A DNA stretch of 21,667 nucleotides from a virus, in IMG/VR virus record IMGVR_UViG_3300046715_000034, positions 1 to 21,667 of that record. One strand, 5' to 3'. The notes below the pieces were generated by a model. That model was not told the origin of the DNA, ran no database searches, and saw only the letters and a list, made by a program, of their open reading frames with translations. Below, in pieces: positions 6,046 through 11,595 of the stretch (position 1 is its first letter; the number at the start of each line of letters is the position of its first letter). The position numbers were made by a program, and so were the translations under genes.

Positions 6046-6867
6046 ATGACCTGGTTCAAGGTGGACGACTCGTTCCACTCCCACCCCAAGGTGCTGGCCA
6101 CGTCGCCCGCAGCGCTGGGCCTTTGGGTCGTCGCCGGGGCGTGGAGCGGAGCGAACCTCACGGATGGGTTCGTTCCCGACTCTGCGCTCCAGCGGCTGCT
6201 CCCGGACTCCGCCGAGCTGGCCGACGTGCTGGTCACCGCAGGGCTGTGGAGGCGAGCGAAGGGCGGCCACCGGTTCCACGACTGGGGCGACTACAACCCG
6301 AACAGTTCGGACGTGAAAAAGGAGCGTGACGCCGCCCGAGAACGCATGAGAAACCTGAGGGCAAAACGCAAACCTGCAGGTCAGCACGGGAATGGTTCGG
6401 GCGAACATGAGGCGAACGTTCGGGCGAAGTTCGCCGATCGTTCGCAACCCCGACCCGACCCGACCCGTAGTTCTCCTAACGGAGAACTACCTAAAGAATC
6501 CCCCCCGGCTACGCCGGGACCCCCCAAGGGGTCACGAGGCTCCCGGCTCCCCGATGACTTCACTGTCTCGGCAGACATGGCGGCCTGGGCCCGCGAGAAA
6601 GCACCCTCATGTGCCGCCGCCGACCATGAGGCGTTCTGCGACTACTGGCAGGGCGTCCCCGGCGCCAAAGGCCGCAAGGTCGACTGGCCGGCCACGTGGC
6701 GCAACTGGATGCGCCGTGAACACGAACGCCGCACGCCGGCCGCGCGAGCCACAGCTACCCCGCGCGTAGCGACGGGCGACCAGCGCTACGCCGAGATCCA
6801 GGCACTCAGGGCCGAGATGACCGGCACCGCCCCCCGGCTCAACGTCATCAAGGGAGAGCTCACGTGA
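6046..6867 (+). CDS. phage replication initiator / replisome organiser-like protein (273 aa)
   Basis: Likely the origin-binding protein that recruits the replication machinery. The N-terminal ~90 residues begin 'MTWFKVDDSFHSHPKVLA' and continue with a helix-rich winged-helix-like segment, the usual start of actinophage and Firmicutes phage replication proteins. Residues ~85-175 are a polar, Arg/Pro/Gly-rich linker encoded by repeat-rich DNA. The C-terminal region has 'LPDDFTVSADMAAWAREKAP', 'AFCDYWQGVPGAKGRKVDW' and 'TWRNWMRREHER', a signature of the C-terminal domain of replication proteins of the lambda-O/DnaD-like group. No polymerase, primase or helicase gene is in the window, so host DnaB and polymerase are probably used. 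The partner downstream is the probable loader. The start is ATG directly after the upstream TGA. Confidence 0.8.
   Translation: MTWFKVDDSFHSHPKVLATSPAALGLWVVAGAWSGANLTDGFVPDSALQRLLPDSAELADVLVTAGLWRRAKGGHRFHDWGDYNPNSSDVKKERDAARERMRNLRAKRKPAGQHGNGSGEHEANVRAKFADRSQPRPDPTRSSPNGELPKESPPATPGPPKGSRGSRLPDDFTVSADMAAWAREKAPSCAAADHEAFCDYWQGVPGAKGRKVDWPATWRNWMRREHERRTPAARATATPRVATGDQRYAEIQALRAEMTGTAPRLNVIKGELT
6395..6434. repeat. iteron-like GTTCGGGCGAA repeats and dyads
   Basis: GTTCGGGCGAA appears twice exactly (6395-6405, 6418-6428). The first copy extends to GTTCG-GG-CGAAC, a dyad with a 2-bp centre. CGAACGTTCG and GCGAAGTTCGC overlap the second copy, and a further half-site (GATCGTTCGC) lies at 6436-6445. 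Such spaced short repeats are typical initiator-binding iterons. Confidence 0.6.
6467..6490. repeat. perfect 10-bp inverted repeat with TAAC loop
   Basis: GTAGTTCTCC (6467-6476) and GGAGAACTAC (6481-6490) are exact reverse complements around TAAC. The stem is inside the initiator coding sequence and is not followed by a T tract, so it is not a normal terminator. It is the most stable-looking dyad of the putative origin. Confidence 0.8.
6504..6533. repeat. two abutting hairpins (6-bp stems)
   Basis: CCCGGC-TAC-GCCGGG (6504-6518) is followed, sharing one G, by GACCCC-CCAA-GGGGTC (6518-6533). Both stems are perfect. They encode the Pro/Gly-rich end of the initiator linker. In high-GC DNA short GC stems occur by chance, so their value comes from lying directly after the 10-bp hairpin and the repeats. 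Confidence 0.6.
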
Positions 6868-7265
6868 CGCCTGACGAGGTCCTCGACCTCCTGACCCTCA
6901 TCGCGGTGCGCGACAACCGCACCGTCGGCCGCACCACCGCGATCGTCTGGCACGAAGACATCGGCGACCTCGCATTCGCCGACTGCCGTGAGGCCGTCGG
7001 GCGCCACTTCCGCGAGTCCACCGACTGGCTGATGCCCGCAACCGTCCGCCGCCTGGTGAAGGCCATCCGCACCGAGCGCCTCAACGGCTTCCAGTACGTG
7101 CCGGTCGCGGGTGACGACAACACGCAGGTCTACCTCGCCGCTCTCCGCGACCAGCGGGCGGCAGTGGCCGATGGGCAGCGCGAGGCCGCTCCGGTGATCG
7201 AGGTCGCCCAGCCGCGCGCCGAGGCCGTACGGGCGATCGTCTCCGGCGCGTTCCGCCGCCCCTGA
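6864..7265 (+). CDS. probable helicase-loader / replication accessory protein (133 aa)
   Basis: Likely partner of the upstream initiator. The N-terminal ~70 residues form a compact helical domain: 'MTPDEVLDLLTLIAVRDNRTVGRTT', then a Trp in 'IVWHEDIGDLAFADCREAVGRHF', and 'WLMPATVRRLVKAIR'. This pattern of helices with a conserved Trp and a Pro before the last helix resembles the N-terminal domain of SPP1 G39P-type helicase loaders. No Walker A motif is present, so it is not a DnaI/DnaC-type ATPase loader. The C-terminal half is Ala/Glu-rich and probably flexible. GTG overlaps the initiator stop, mirroring the lambda O-P gene pair. The loader assignment is inference from position and pattern. 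Confidence 0.68.
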   Translation: MTPDEVLDLLTLIAVRDNRTVGRTTAIVWHEDIGDLAFADCREAVGRHFRESTDWLMPATVRRLVKAIRTERLNGFQYVPVAGDDNTQVYLAALRDQRAAVADGQREAAPVIEVAQPRAEAVRAIVSGAFRRP

Positions 7266-7292
7266 CTGCCATCCCCTCCGAGAGGAACCCCC

Positions 7293-7508
7293 ATGAGCAC
7301 GATCCCCAAGGAGCTCCAACCGGCCGCCAAGCATGCGCGTAAGGCGGGCTGGACCGTGGAGCCCACCCGTGGCGGGCATCTGGCCTGGGTGCCGCCTGAG
7401 GGCCAGACCGTGTACAGCCCGTCGACGCCGTCGTGTTCACGGTCGGTCGCGAACGTGCTGGCGAAGCTCCGGCGGGCCGGTCTGCGACTGGATCGGCCAC
7501 CGTCATGA
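7293..7508 (+). CDS. HicA-like small protein (71 aa)
   Basis: Resembles the HicA mRNA-interferase fold (a double-stranded-RNA-binding-like domain). It has 'KELQPAAKHARKAGWTVEPT' as first helix and strand, 'RGGHLAWVPP' at the position of the catalytic G-S-H motif (His kept, Ser replaced by Gly), and a final helix in 'SVANVLAKLRRAGL'. Length (71 aa) is normal for HicA. No HicB-like antitoxin follows; the next gene does not look like HicB. It may therefore be an orphan toxin-like or RNA-binding protein, common in actinobacterial genomes. The gene starts after a 27-bp gap with GAGAGGAA upstream, so it is not translationally coupled to the replication genes. Confidence 0.65.
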   Translation: MSTIPKELQPAAKHARKAGWTVEPTRGGHLAWVPPEGQTVYSPSTPSCSRSVANVLAKLRRAGLRLDRPPS

Positions 7509-7756
7509 CCGCCCCCGATCAGGCCGAGGAAGCCGACCGGGCAGCGCATCACATCGATCGCCTGCTGGCGCCGTACGTCCCTGACGTGTCCCGCTGGGAC
7601 CTGGCTCTGCGGATCGTCGCCGACATGCAGGCCGAGGAGTGGCGGTGTATCCGCCGCCCGCCGAATGTCATCACGGCCACCCGTGATGGCACCCCGCCGA
7701 ACGATGACTGGCTGGCCGCGAAGGCCGCCATCACCCGGAAGGAAGACGATGCCTGA
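7505..7756 (+). CDS. hypothetical acidic protein (83 aa)
   Basis: Not recognised. The N-terminus is acidic and helical (QAEEADRAAHHIDRLLAPYV), followed by 'WDLALRIVADMQAEEWRCI', a basic 'RRPPNVITATRD' turn and 'WLAAKAAITRKEDDA'. ATG overlaps the HicA-like gene's stop (ATGA). Although it occupies the position an antitoxin would, it lacks the HicB core (partial RNase H fold plus HTH) and should not be called HicB. The function is unknown. Confidence 0.7.
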   Translation: MTAPDQAEEADRAAHHIDRLLAPYVPDVSRWDLALRIVADMQAEEWRCIRRPPNVITATRDGTPPNDDWLAAKAAITRKEDDA

Positions 7757-8705
7757 CCCCACCGCACCCGAAATGAGGCCCGTGTCCGTGGAGTCGCCCG
7801 GCAACGACGGCTTCCGCTACGAGCCCGCGCGCACACCGCCGGACGACACCACCGAAAGCCTGCACGAGCAGATCCAGCAGGCGATTCTCGACCAGGCGGC
7901 CGTCTGGGAGGAAGGCGCCATGCGGGCTGTCGGCGTGGCGGATGCCGCCACCGTTGCCGCTCGCACGGTGGCGCCTGAGCTGGAGCGGCTACGGGCCGAG
8001 CTGGCCGAGATCAAGCGCGTCACCGAACCGCCGACCGACGAAGAGATGCCCACCGACCCAGCCGAGTTGCGGGAGATGTGGGAGTTCATCAATCGACAGG
8101 CCCGCTGGCAGTGGCACATGGCGCACAAGTTCGGCGAGCAGGTGGAGCGGCTACGGGCCCAGCTGGAACGCCGCTCCGAGTCGCACCTCTTCTGGCGGAA
8201 GTTCGCCGTGAAGCTCGAAGCCGAGCGGGACGATGCGCGAGACGAGCGGGACGCGCTCAGGCACGAGGTCGAACAGTGGCAGGCGACCTACGGCGAGACC
8301 GCGCTGCGAGATGCGCGGAAGATCATCACCGAGCGGGACGCGCTCAAGGCCGCCACCAAGAAGATCCACGAGGCCGCGCGGCGGCTCCAGGAAGCCGAGA
8401 GCCCCGGCGTCGCTGCGTTCTGGTCGCACGAACTACTGAAGCTCACGCTCGCTCTGGCCGCCACTGAGAGCCACGAGGCCAAGCCCTGCCCGCGTTGCGA
8501 CGGAAGCCGCTTCGAGCCCGGCACCGAGACCGAAGGCGACTGGGATTCGGCAGCCATGAGGCACCACCCGTACACCGGCGAGCCGTGCTCGGCATGCAAT
8601 GGCACCGGCAAGGCCCCTGAGAGCAACGCTCCCGCCCGTACTCCCGTGACTGCGGGTGCGGAGGCGCACGGTGAGGCTGGAGAGGCACAGGAGGCCCGAG
8701 AGTGA
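7749..8705 (+). CDS. coiled-coil protein with DnaJ-like CxxC zinc motifs (318 aa)
   Basis: A long protein of unknown role. Residues ~40-235 are mostly charged helix with heptad-like stretches (APELERLRAELAEIKRV, 'EQVERLRAQLERRSES', 'KLEAERDDARDERDALRHEV', ERDALKAATKKIHEAARRL). Near the C-terminus two Cys pairs, C247-x2-C250-x-G ('CPRCDGSRF') and C280-x2-C283-x-G-x-G ('CSACNGTGK'), reproduce half of the DnaJ zinc-finger repeat set. The last ~30 residues are Ala/Glu-rich. There is no J domain (no HPD). Internal DNA repeats (for example GAGCGGGACGCGCTCA at 8244 and 8331) mark duplication within the coiled coil. ATG at 7749 overlaps the previous gene, and the stop overlaps the transporter start. 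Confidence 0.75.
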   Translation: MPDPTAPEMRPVSVESPGNDGFRYEPARTPPDDTTESLHEQIQQAILDQAAVWEEGAMRAVGVADAATVAARTVAPELERLRAELAEIKRVTEPPTDEEMPTDPAELREMWEFINRQARWQWHMAHKFGEQVERLRAQLERRSESHLFWRKFAVKLEAERDDARDERDALRHEVEQWQATYGETALRDARKIITERDALKAATKKIHEAARRLQEAESPGVAAFWSHELLKLTLALAATESHEAKPCPRCDGSRFEPGTETEGDWDSAAMRHHPYTGEPCSACNGTGKAPESNAPARTPVTAGAEAHGEAGEAQEARE

Positions 8706-9250
8706 AGCAATCAACCGGAATCCTCGCTGCCGTTGGCGCGCTGGCCACCTACGTCGGCGCCGTCGTCGCCGCCAACTGGCTCACCAGCCGATATGGGTTC
8801 GTCCCCGTCGGATTCGGCCTCACAACCACCGCCGGGACGTATGCCGCCGGCGTGGCCCTGCTCGCACGTGACGCCCTCCAGGACACGGCTGGGCGCCGGG
8901 CAGTACTCGCCGCCATCTGCATCGGTGCCCTGCTGAGTGCCTGGCTGTCAACCCCGCAACTTGCCCTCGCATCTGGCGCCGCGTTCCTGATCGCCGAGCT
9001 GTCCGACATGGCGATCTACACACCGCTACGCAGGCGCGGCTGGGCGCGGGCCGTGCTCGCATCCAACGCCATCGGCGCGGCGCTAGACACGGTCGCATTT
9101 CTCGCCCTGGCCGGCTTCCCGATCTGGACCGCACTGCCCGGCCAACTCGTCGGCAAACTCCTGTGGGCCACCGCGGCGCCCGTCGCTGTCGTCGTCGCCG
9201 TCCGGAGGGTGCGCCGCCGTGCTGTACCTAGCCACGCCGTCGGGGGATGA
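8702..9250 (+). CDS. VUT/YhhQ-type queuosine-precursor transporter (182 aa)
   Basis: Integral membrane protein predicted to import 7-deazaguanine precursors (preQ0/preQ1). About five hydrophobic helices are visible (~6-27, 36-56, 66-84, ~86-100, 115-165). The VUT-family hallmarks are present: a 'TTAGTYAAG' segment, an 'RDALQD' loop, 'ASGAAFLIAELSDMAIYTPLRRR' (about residues 88-110, with the conserved A-E-x-x-D-x-x-x-Y) and 'ASNAIGAALDTVAFL' (S-N-x-x-G-x-x-x-D-[ST]). The characterised members are E. coli YhhQ and related queuosine-precursor transporters. It overlaps the downstream DpdA/TGT-like gene by 32 bp, which links the two functionally. GTG overlaps the upstream stop. Transport substrate is inferred from family. 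Confidence 0.83.
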   Translation: MKQSTGILAAVGALATYVGAVVAANWLTSRYGFVPVGFGLTTTAGTYAAGVALLARDALQDTAGRRAVLAAICIGALLSAWLSTPQLALASGAAFLIAELSDMAIYTPLRRRGWARAVLASNAIGAALDTVAFLALAGFPIWTALPGQLVGKLLWATAAPVAVVVAVRRVRRRAVPSHAVGG

Positions 9251-9848
9251 GGTGAGAGCCGCGATGACTGCCGGACTGCTCGGCTGCATGACGACACCCG
9301 CGCAAGGCAACCGGATCCCCGACGGAGCGTGGTACGCCTGCGACAACGGCAAGTTCGGCAAGGGATGGCCCGGCGCTGACCGCTGGTACGCATGGCTGAC
9401 CGAGACCGCCGAGCAGTACGGGCACGATCGCTGCCTGTGGGCGGTCGCTCCCGATGTTCCGTTCGATGCGGCTGGCACGCTCGCCGAATCCCGGCCGTGG
9501 CTGGCCCGCATCCGCGACCTTGGCATCCCGGCCGCATTTGCCGCACAGGACGGCGCCGAGAACGGCCTCATCCCGTGGGGCGAGTTCGACGTGCTGTTCA
9601 TCGCTGGATCCACCGAATGGAAGATCGGCCCGGCAGCTGCACGCCTCACCAGTGAAGCGAAAGCCCGCGGCCTGACTGTCCACATGGGGCGTGTGAACTC
9701 CCTACGCCGTATGACGATCGCGTCCACGTTCGGATGCGACACCGCAGACGGCACTTACCTCGCGTTTGGCCCTGACAAGAACCTGCCGAAGGTTCTCGCG
9801 TGGATGGCCGAGGTCGGCAACATGATCCCGCTTGGGGAGGCGTCTTGA
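9219..9848 (+). CDS. DpdA/tRNA-guanine-transglycosylase-like protein, candidate DNA 7-deazaguanine transglycosylase (209 aa)
   Basis: Candidate base-exchange enzyme that would insert a 7-deazaguanine into phage DNA. Features of the TGT/DpdA TIM-barrel group can be followed: N-terminal strand 'MLYLATPSG', 'WYACDNGKFGKG' with D42 at the place of the D-S-G-G-F motif, 'VAPDVPFDAAGTL' with D79 and D83, 'AFAAQDG' at ~106-112, 'FIAGSTEWKIG' (127-137), 'HMGRVNS' (155-161) and 'DTADGTYLAFGP'. At 209 aa it is shorter than bacterial TGT (~375 aa) or bacterial DpdA and lacks a visible zinc-binding Cys3-His set, as expected of compact phage forms. GTG start has GGAGGG about 10 bases upstream and lies within the transporter gene. 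The family call is from pattern memory; a generic TIM-barrel protein is the alternative. Confidence 0.65.
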   Translation: MLYLATPSGDEVRAAMTAGLLGCMTTPAQGNRIPDGAWYACDNGKFGKGWPGADRWYAWLTETAEQYGHDRCLWAVAPDVPFDAAGTLAESRPWLARIRDLGIPAAFAAQDGAENGLIPWGEFDVLFIAGSTEWKIGPAAARLTSEAKARGLTVHMGRVNSLRRMTIASTFGCDTADGTYLAFGPDKNLPKVLAWMAEVGNMIPLGEAS

Positions 9849-9859
9849 CCCTGACCGCG
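9835..9859. repeat. 25-bp direct repeat, copy 1 (RBS + TTG start)
   Basis: These 25 bases recur exactly at 10511-10535. They contain the GGGAGG ribosome binding site, the TTG start and the first codons (M-T-L-T-A) of the LuxR-type gene. One mismatch upstream, five further matching bases (CGCTT at 9829-9833 and 10505-10509) extend the similarity to 31 bp. The preceding genes also end in similar residues (GEAS, WEAS). Confidence 0.9.
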
Positions 9860-10078
9860 AACCCCCTCACCGAGCAGGAGCGCCGCGCCCTCGCTCTCGC
9901 CGCCCAGGGCTACACCGACACCATCGCGGCCCGCATGTACGGCGCGTCCCGGCGCACCCACCAGCGGCACATCGCCTCCGCCCAGGCCAAGCTCGGCGCC
10001 CGCTCCCGCATCCACGCCGTAGCGATCGCCGTGGCACTCCGCATCATCACCGTCCCGCTACCAGGAGGCCGCCCGTGA
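9845..10078 (+). CDS. LuxR/GerE-type HTH protein (77 aa)
   Basis: A stand-alone DNA-binding domain of the NarL/LuxR type. Residues ~8-62 show the four-helix pattern: 'LTEQERRALALAAQGYTDT' (L-T-x-x-E-x-x-x-L-x-L-x-A-x-G), 'IAARMYGASRRTHQRHIASAQAKLGARSR' as the turn and recognition helix, then 'AVAIAVALRIITV'. No receiver or ligand domain is present, so activity is probably controlled by expression level. TTG at 9845 is chosen because GGGGAGG lies 5-11 bases upstream and it overlaps the DpdA-like stop; the conserved E-R near the start fits. It may regulate the modification cluster or late genes; that is inference. Confidence 0.82.
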   Translation: MTLTANPLTEQERRALALAAQGYTDTIAARMYGASRRTHQRHIASAQAKLGARSRIHAVAIAVALRIITVPLPGGRP

Positions 10079-10524
10079 CCCTCCGCATCGTGCCCGTGAA
10101 GTTCGCCGACGCCTGCGGCTTCGTGCAGATGTGGCACCGTCACCACGCCCCGCCGGTCGGTGGCAAGTTCTGCATCGGTGTCGCCGATGAGGACGACATG
10201 CTGCGAGGCGTGGCGATCGTTGGCCGCCCGGTCGCACGCCTCTTCGATGACGGCCTGACGCTGGAGGTCACTCGCACGGCCACGGACGGCACGGCCAATG
10301 CGAACTCGATGCTGTACGGCGCGGCCTGGCGAGCCACCAAGGCCCTCGGCTACGGCCGTCTCGTCACCTACACACAGGCCGGAGAGTCCGGCGCATCCGT
10401 CCGTGCAGCTGGCTGGCGTGTCGTCGCTCAGCGGCGCTCGCGGCCCGGCTGGAACGTGCCGAGCCGACCGCGTGAGCTGCGCGGCACCGAGGGCATCCCT
10501 CGAACGCTTTGGGAGGCGTCTTGA
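10075..10524 (+). CDS. XF1762-family GNAT-like protein (149 aa)
   Basis: Matches the XF1762 family of phage proteins with an acetyltransferase-like fold. Recognisable blocks are 'FVQMWHRHHAPPVGGKFCIGV' (16-36), 'LRGVAIVGRPVAR' (43-55), 'LEVTRTATDGTANANSMLYGAA' (63-84), 'ALGYGRLVTYTQAGESGAS' (90-108) and 'AAGW' (111-114). Biochemical activity of the family is not established to my knowledge. The order of motifs (His near the start, G-x-P, E-x-x-R, N-x-x-S, Y-T-x-x-x-E-x-G, A-x-G-W) parallels the GNAT-like Mom protein of phage Mu, which modifies adenine in DNA; this resemblance is my inference. GTG overlaps the LuxR-type stop, and the gene sits next to the DpdA-like gene, so a second DNA-modification role is worth testing. 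Confidence 0.78.
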   Translation: MTLRIVPVKFADACGFVQMWHRHHAPPVGGKFCIGVADEDDMLRGVAIVGRPVARLFDDGLTLEVTRTATDGTANANSMLYGAAWRATKALGYGRLVTYTQAGESGASVRAAGWRVVAQRRSRPGWNVPSRPRELRGTEGIPRTLWEAS

Positions 10525-10535
10525 CCCTGACCGCG
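10511..10535. repeat. 25-bp direct repeat, copy 2 (RBS + TTG start)
   Basis: Exact second copy of 9835-9859, 676 bp downstream. It supplies the ribosome binding site, TTG start and first residues (M-T-L-T-A) of the next gene. The two copies bracket the LuxR-type and XF1762 genes, so recombination between them would remove or duplicate that pair without breaking reading of the flanking genes. Confidence 0.9.
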
Positions 10536-11243
10536 CACGTCATCGCCGACCTCGAATGGACCATCGCCTACTGGCCGGACCTCGTCGAGCAGCGCATGCC
10601 CGGCACCGCCCGGCCATGGCGACAACCCGAACTCTCACCCGAGCAGCGCGCCGAACGCGACCACGCCGCGAGGATCGAACGCGACGAACGCGCCGGCTTC
10701 GCCCTCGGCGAGTCGCCGGCGCCGGTCGACGTCGGCGTACTGGACCTGCTCGCCTCGCTGCTGTGCGACGCAGACCACCTGTCCTACCTCGTGCAGAGTC
10801 CCAGCGGCACCGATCGTGCGCTAGGTCCGCCGTCGTCCGCGTTCGCCGATGCCCGGCCGTACCTGCAGTACGCGGCCAAGCATCTGCCGCTGGTGCCCGG
10901 CGACTCGCCAGAGCTCGACGTCATCGCAGGCATCGCACGCGGCATGAAGCAGGACATCGCCCGCGCCCTCTGCCTCGTCTACGACGGCCAGCGCCTCGAC
11001 GTCATCTGCATCTGGTGCGAAGGCAGAACCGAGCTTGCCCCGGTTGGCGGTGAGAAGACCTGGCGTGTACGGGAGCTGCCAGGTCAGGCGATTGCCATCG
11101 TGTGCGAGTCCGGGACGTGCGAGCCGGAGTCGCGGTACGTGGGGACGTGGTGGCGCGGCCGACCGTGCTGGCCAGTATCGGAATGGGACTGGCTGGCCAA
11201 ACAGGTGACGGTGAGCGAGGAGCGCGAGAGGATCGGCGTATAG
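10521..11243 (+). CDS. hypothetical protein with C-terminal Cys motifs (240 aa)
   Basis: Not a named family. It begins with 'MTLTAHVIADLEWTIAYWPDLVEQRMPGTARPW' and has a charged helix ('LSPEQRAERDHAARIERDERA'). The middle is helical and Asp/Leu-rich (VDVGVLDLLASLLCDADHLSYLV), with 'DIARALCLVYDGQRLDVICIW' after it. The last ~85 residues hold spaced cysteines ('CIWCEGRTEL', 'CESGTCEPESRYVGTWWRG', 'PCWPVSEWDW') like a zinc ribbon. TTG at 10521 overlaps the XF1762 stop and carries the duplicated RBS. It ends the accessory block, with a 16-bp gap after the TAG. The function is unknown; a nucleic-acid-binding role would fit the cysteines. Confidence 0.75.
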   Translation: MTLTAHVIADLEWTIAYWPDLVEQRMPGTARPWRQPELSPEQRAERDHAARIERDERAGFALGESPAPVDVGVLDLLASLLCDADHLSYLVQSPSGTDRALGPPSSAFADARPYLQYAAKHLPLVPGDSPELDVIAGIARGMKQDIARALCLVYDGQRLDVICIWCEGRTELAPVGGEKTWRVRELPGQAIAIVCESGTCEPESRYVGTWWRGRPCWPVSEWDWLAKQVTVSEERERIGV

Positions 11244-11259
11244 CGCGCGAGGGAGCAGA

Positions 11260-11508
11260 ATGGCTGAATGGCGAGTGGACCCCGAGACCTACAAGTTCAG
11301 CGAGGAAGGACGTCCCCGCCCGGGCGGCTACACCTGGGAGGAGTTCATGGAGGTCGAGCGTCCCCCGTGCCCCCAATGCGGGATGCCGATGGAGGTGGAC
11401 GCGGTCGGCCCTGCTCGTACGTTCGGGGCCTCGGAGCCGAGGTACGTGCCCGGGCGGTTCAGATGTCCGAATGGCTGCCAACGTCCCACGAGATCCGGAA
11501 CTGGTTGA
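11260..11508 (+). CDS. small zinc-ribbon protein (82 aa)
   Basis: Carries C37-x2-C40-G ('CPQCGMPM') and C69-x3-C73 ('CPNGCQRP'), a plausible zinc ribbon around a beta segment. Residues 1-30 are charged and contain 'WRVDPETYKFSEEGRPRPGGYTW'. ATG at 11260 has GGGAG 9 bases upstream. It is the last gene before the promoter/terminator leader of the packaging genes; late-gene activators of phages are sometimes small zinc proteins at this place, but no sequence feature proves that here. Confidence 0.7.
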   Translation: MAEWRVDPETYKFSEEGRPRPGGYTWEEFMEVERPPCPQCGMPMEVDAVGPARTFGASEPRYVPGRFRCPNGCQRPTRSGTG

Positions 11509-11514
11509 CCTGGC

Positions 11515-11544
11515 TTGACGCCGGTTATCCACAGCGTGCATGAT
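11515..11544 (+). promoter_or_regulatory. sigma70-like promoter candidate for packaging/structural genes, with DnaA-box
   Basis: TTGACG (11515-11520) and CATGAT (11539-11544) are separated by 18 bp in the first sizeable intergenic gap (11509-11618) and resemble -35 and -10 elements. Between them TTATCCACA (11525-11533) is a perfect match to the consensus DnaA-box 9-mer. DnaA binding there would overlap polymerase and could couple late transcription to replication; alternatively the box is a chance match. No experimental start site is known. Confidence 0.5.
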
Positions 11545-11568
11545 CGGAGCACGCGAAGCATGCGATCA
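11541..11568. repeat. 6-bp inverted repeat in the late leader
   Basis: TGATCG (11541-11546) and CGATCA (11563-11568) are reverse complements separated by 16 bp. They overlap the -10-like element and would place an operator or an RNA stem at the start of the late transcript, just before the terminator-like hairpin. Short dyads of this size can arise by chance. Confidence 0.35.
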
Positions 11569-11595
11569 GGGCCCGTCACTCCGGCGGGCCTTTTC
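11569..11595 (+). terminator. intrinsic terminator-like hairpin before terminase
   Basis: GGCCCG (11570-11575) pairs with CGGGCC (11585-11590) over a 9-base loop and is followed by TTTT (11591-11594). Such GC stem plus T-run sequences are rare in this very GC-rich genome. It lies after the zinc-ribbon gene and before the terminase small subunit, so it could end early transcription or, because the promoter-like site is upstream of it, attenuate late transcription. Confidence 0.65.

Larger units (their letters stand above)
6351..6533 (+). other. candidate phage replication origin inside the initiator gene
   Basis: This 183-bp stretch encodes the disordered linker of the initiator and is packed with repeats. 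AAACCTGAGG (6351) and AAACCTGCAGG (6370) form a near-direct repeat. GTTCGGGCGAA occurs at 6395-6405 and 6418-6428, 23 bp apart. CGAACGTTCG (6413-6422) and GCGAAGTTCGC (6424-6434) are dyads. Three perfect hairpins then follow at 6467-6490, 6504-6518 and 6518-6533, with a lower-GC spacer (CTAAAGAATC) between the first two. Lambda and its relatives carry ori with iterons inside the O gene, in the linker-coding part, so the arrangement fits. Origin function is inferred, not shown. Confidence 0.5.

Noticed and set aside
4391-6447. Two long overlapping minus-strand frames across ruvC-whiB-replication genes
   Set aside because: Both are mirror frames of recognised plus-strand genes; the protein sequence is Arg/Pro/Ala low complexity.
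6467-6490. Intrinsic terminator
   Set aside because: The perfect stem lies within the initiator coding region and is followed by CTAAAGAATC, not a T tract; origin structure is a better explanation.
7505-7756. HicB antitoxin for the HicA-like gene
   Set aside because: Position fits, but no HicB core or HTH can be seen, so it is left as hypothetical.
11521-11595. tRNA-like or attachment-site sequence in the late leader
   Set aside because: Stems do not form a cloverleaf, there is no T-loop GGTTCGA-type sequence, and no integrase is nearby.
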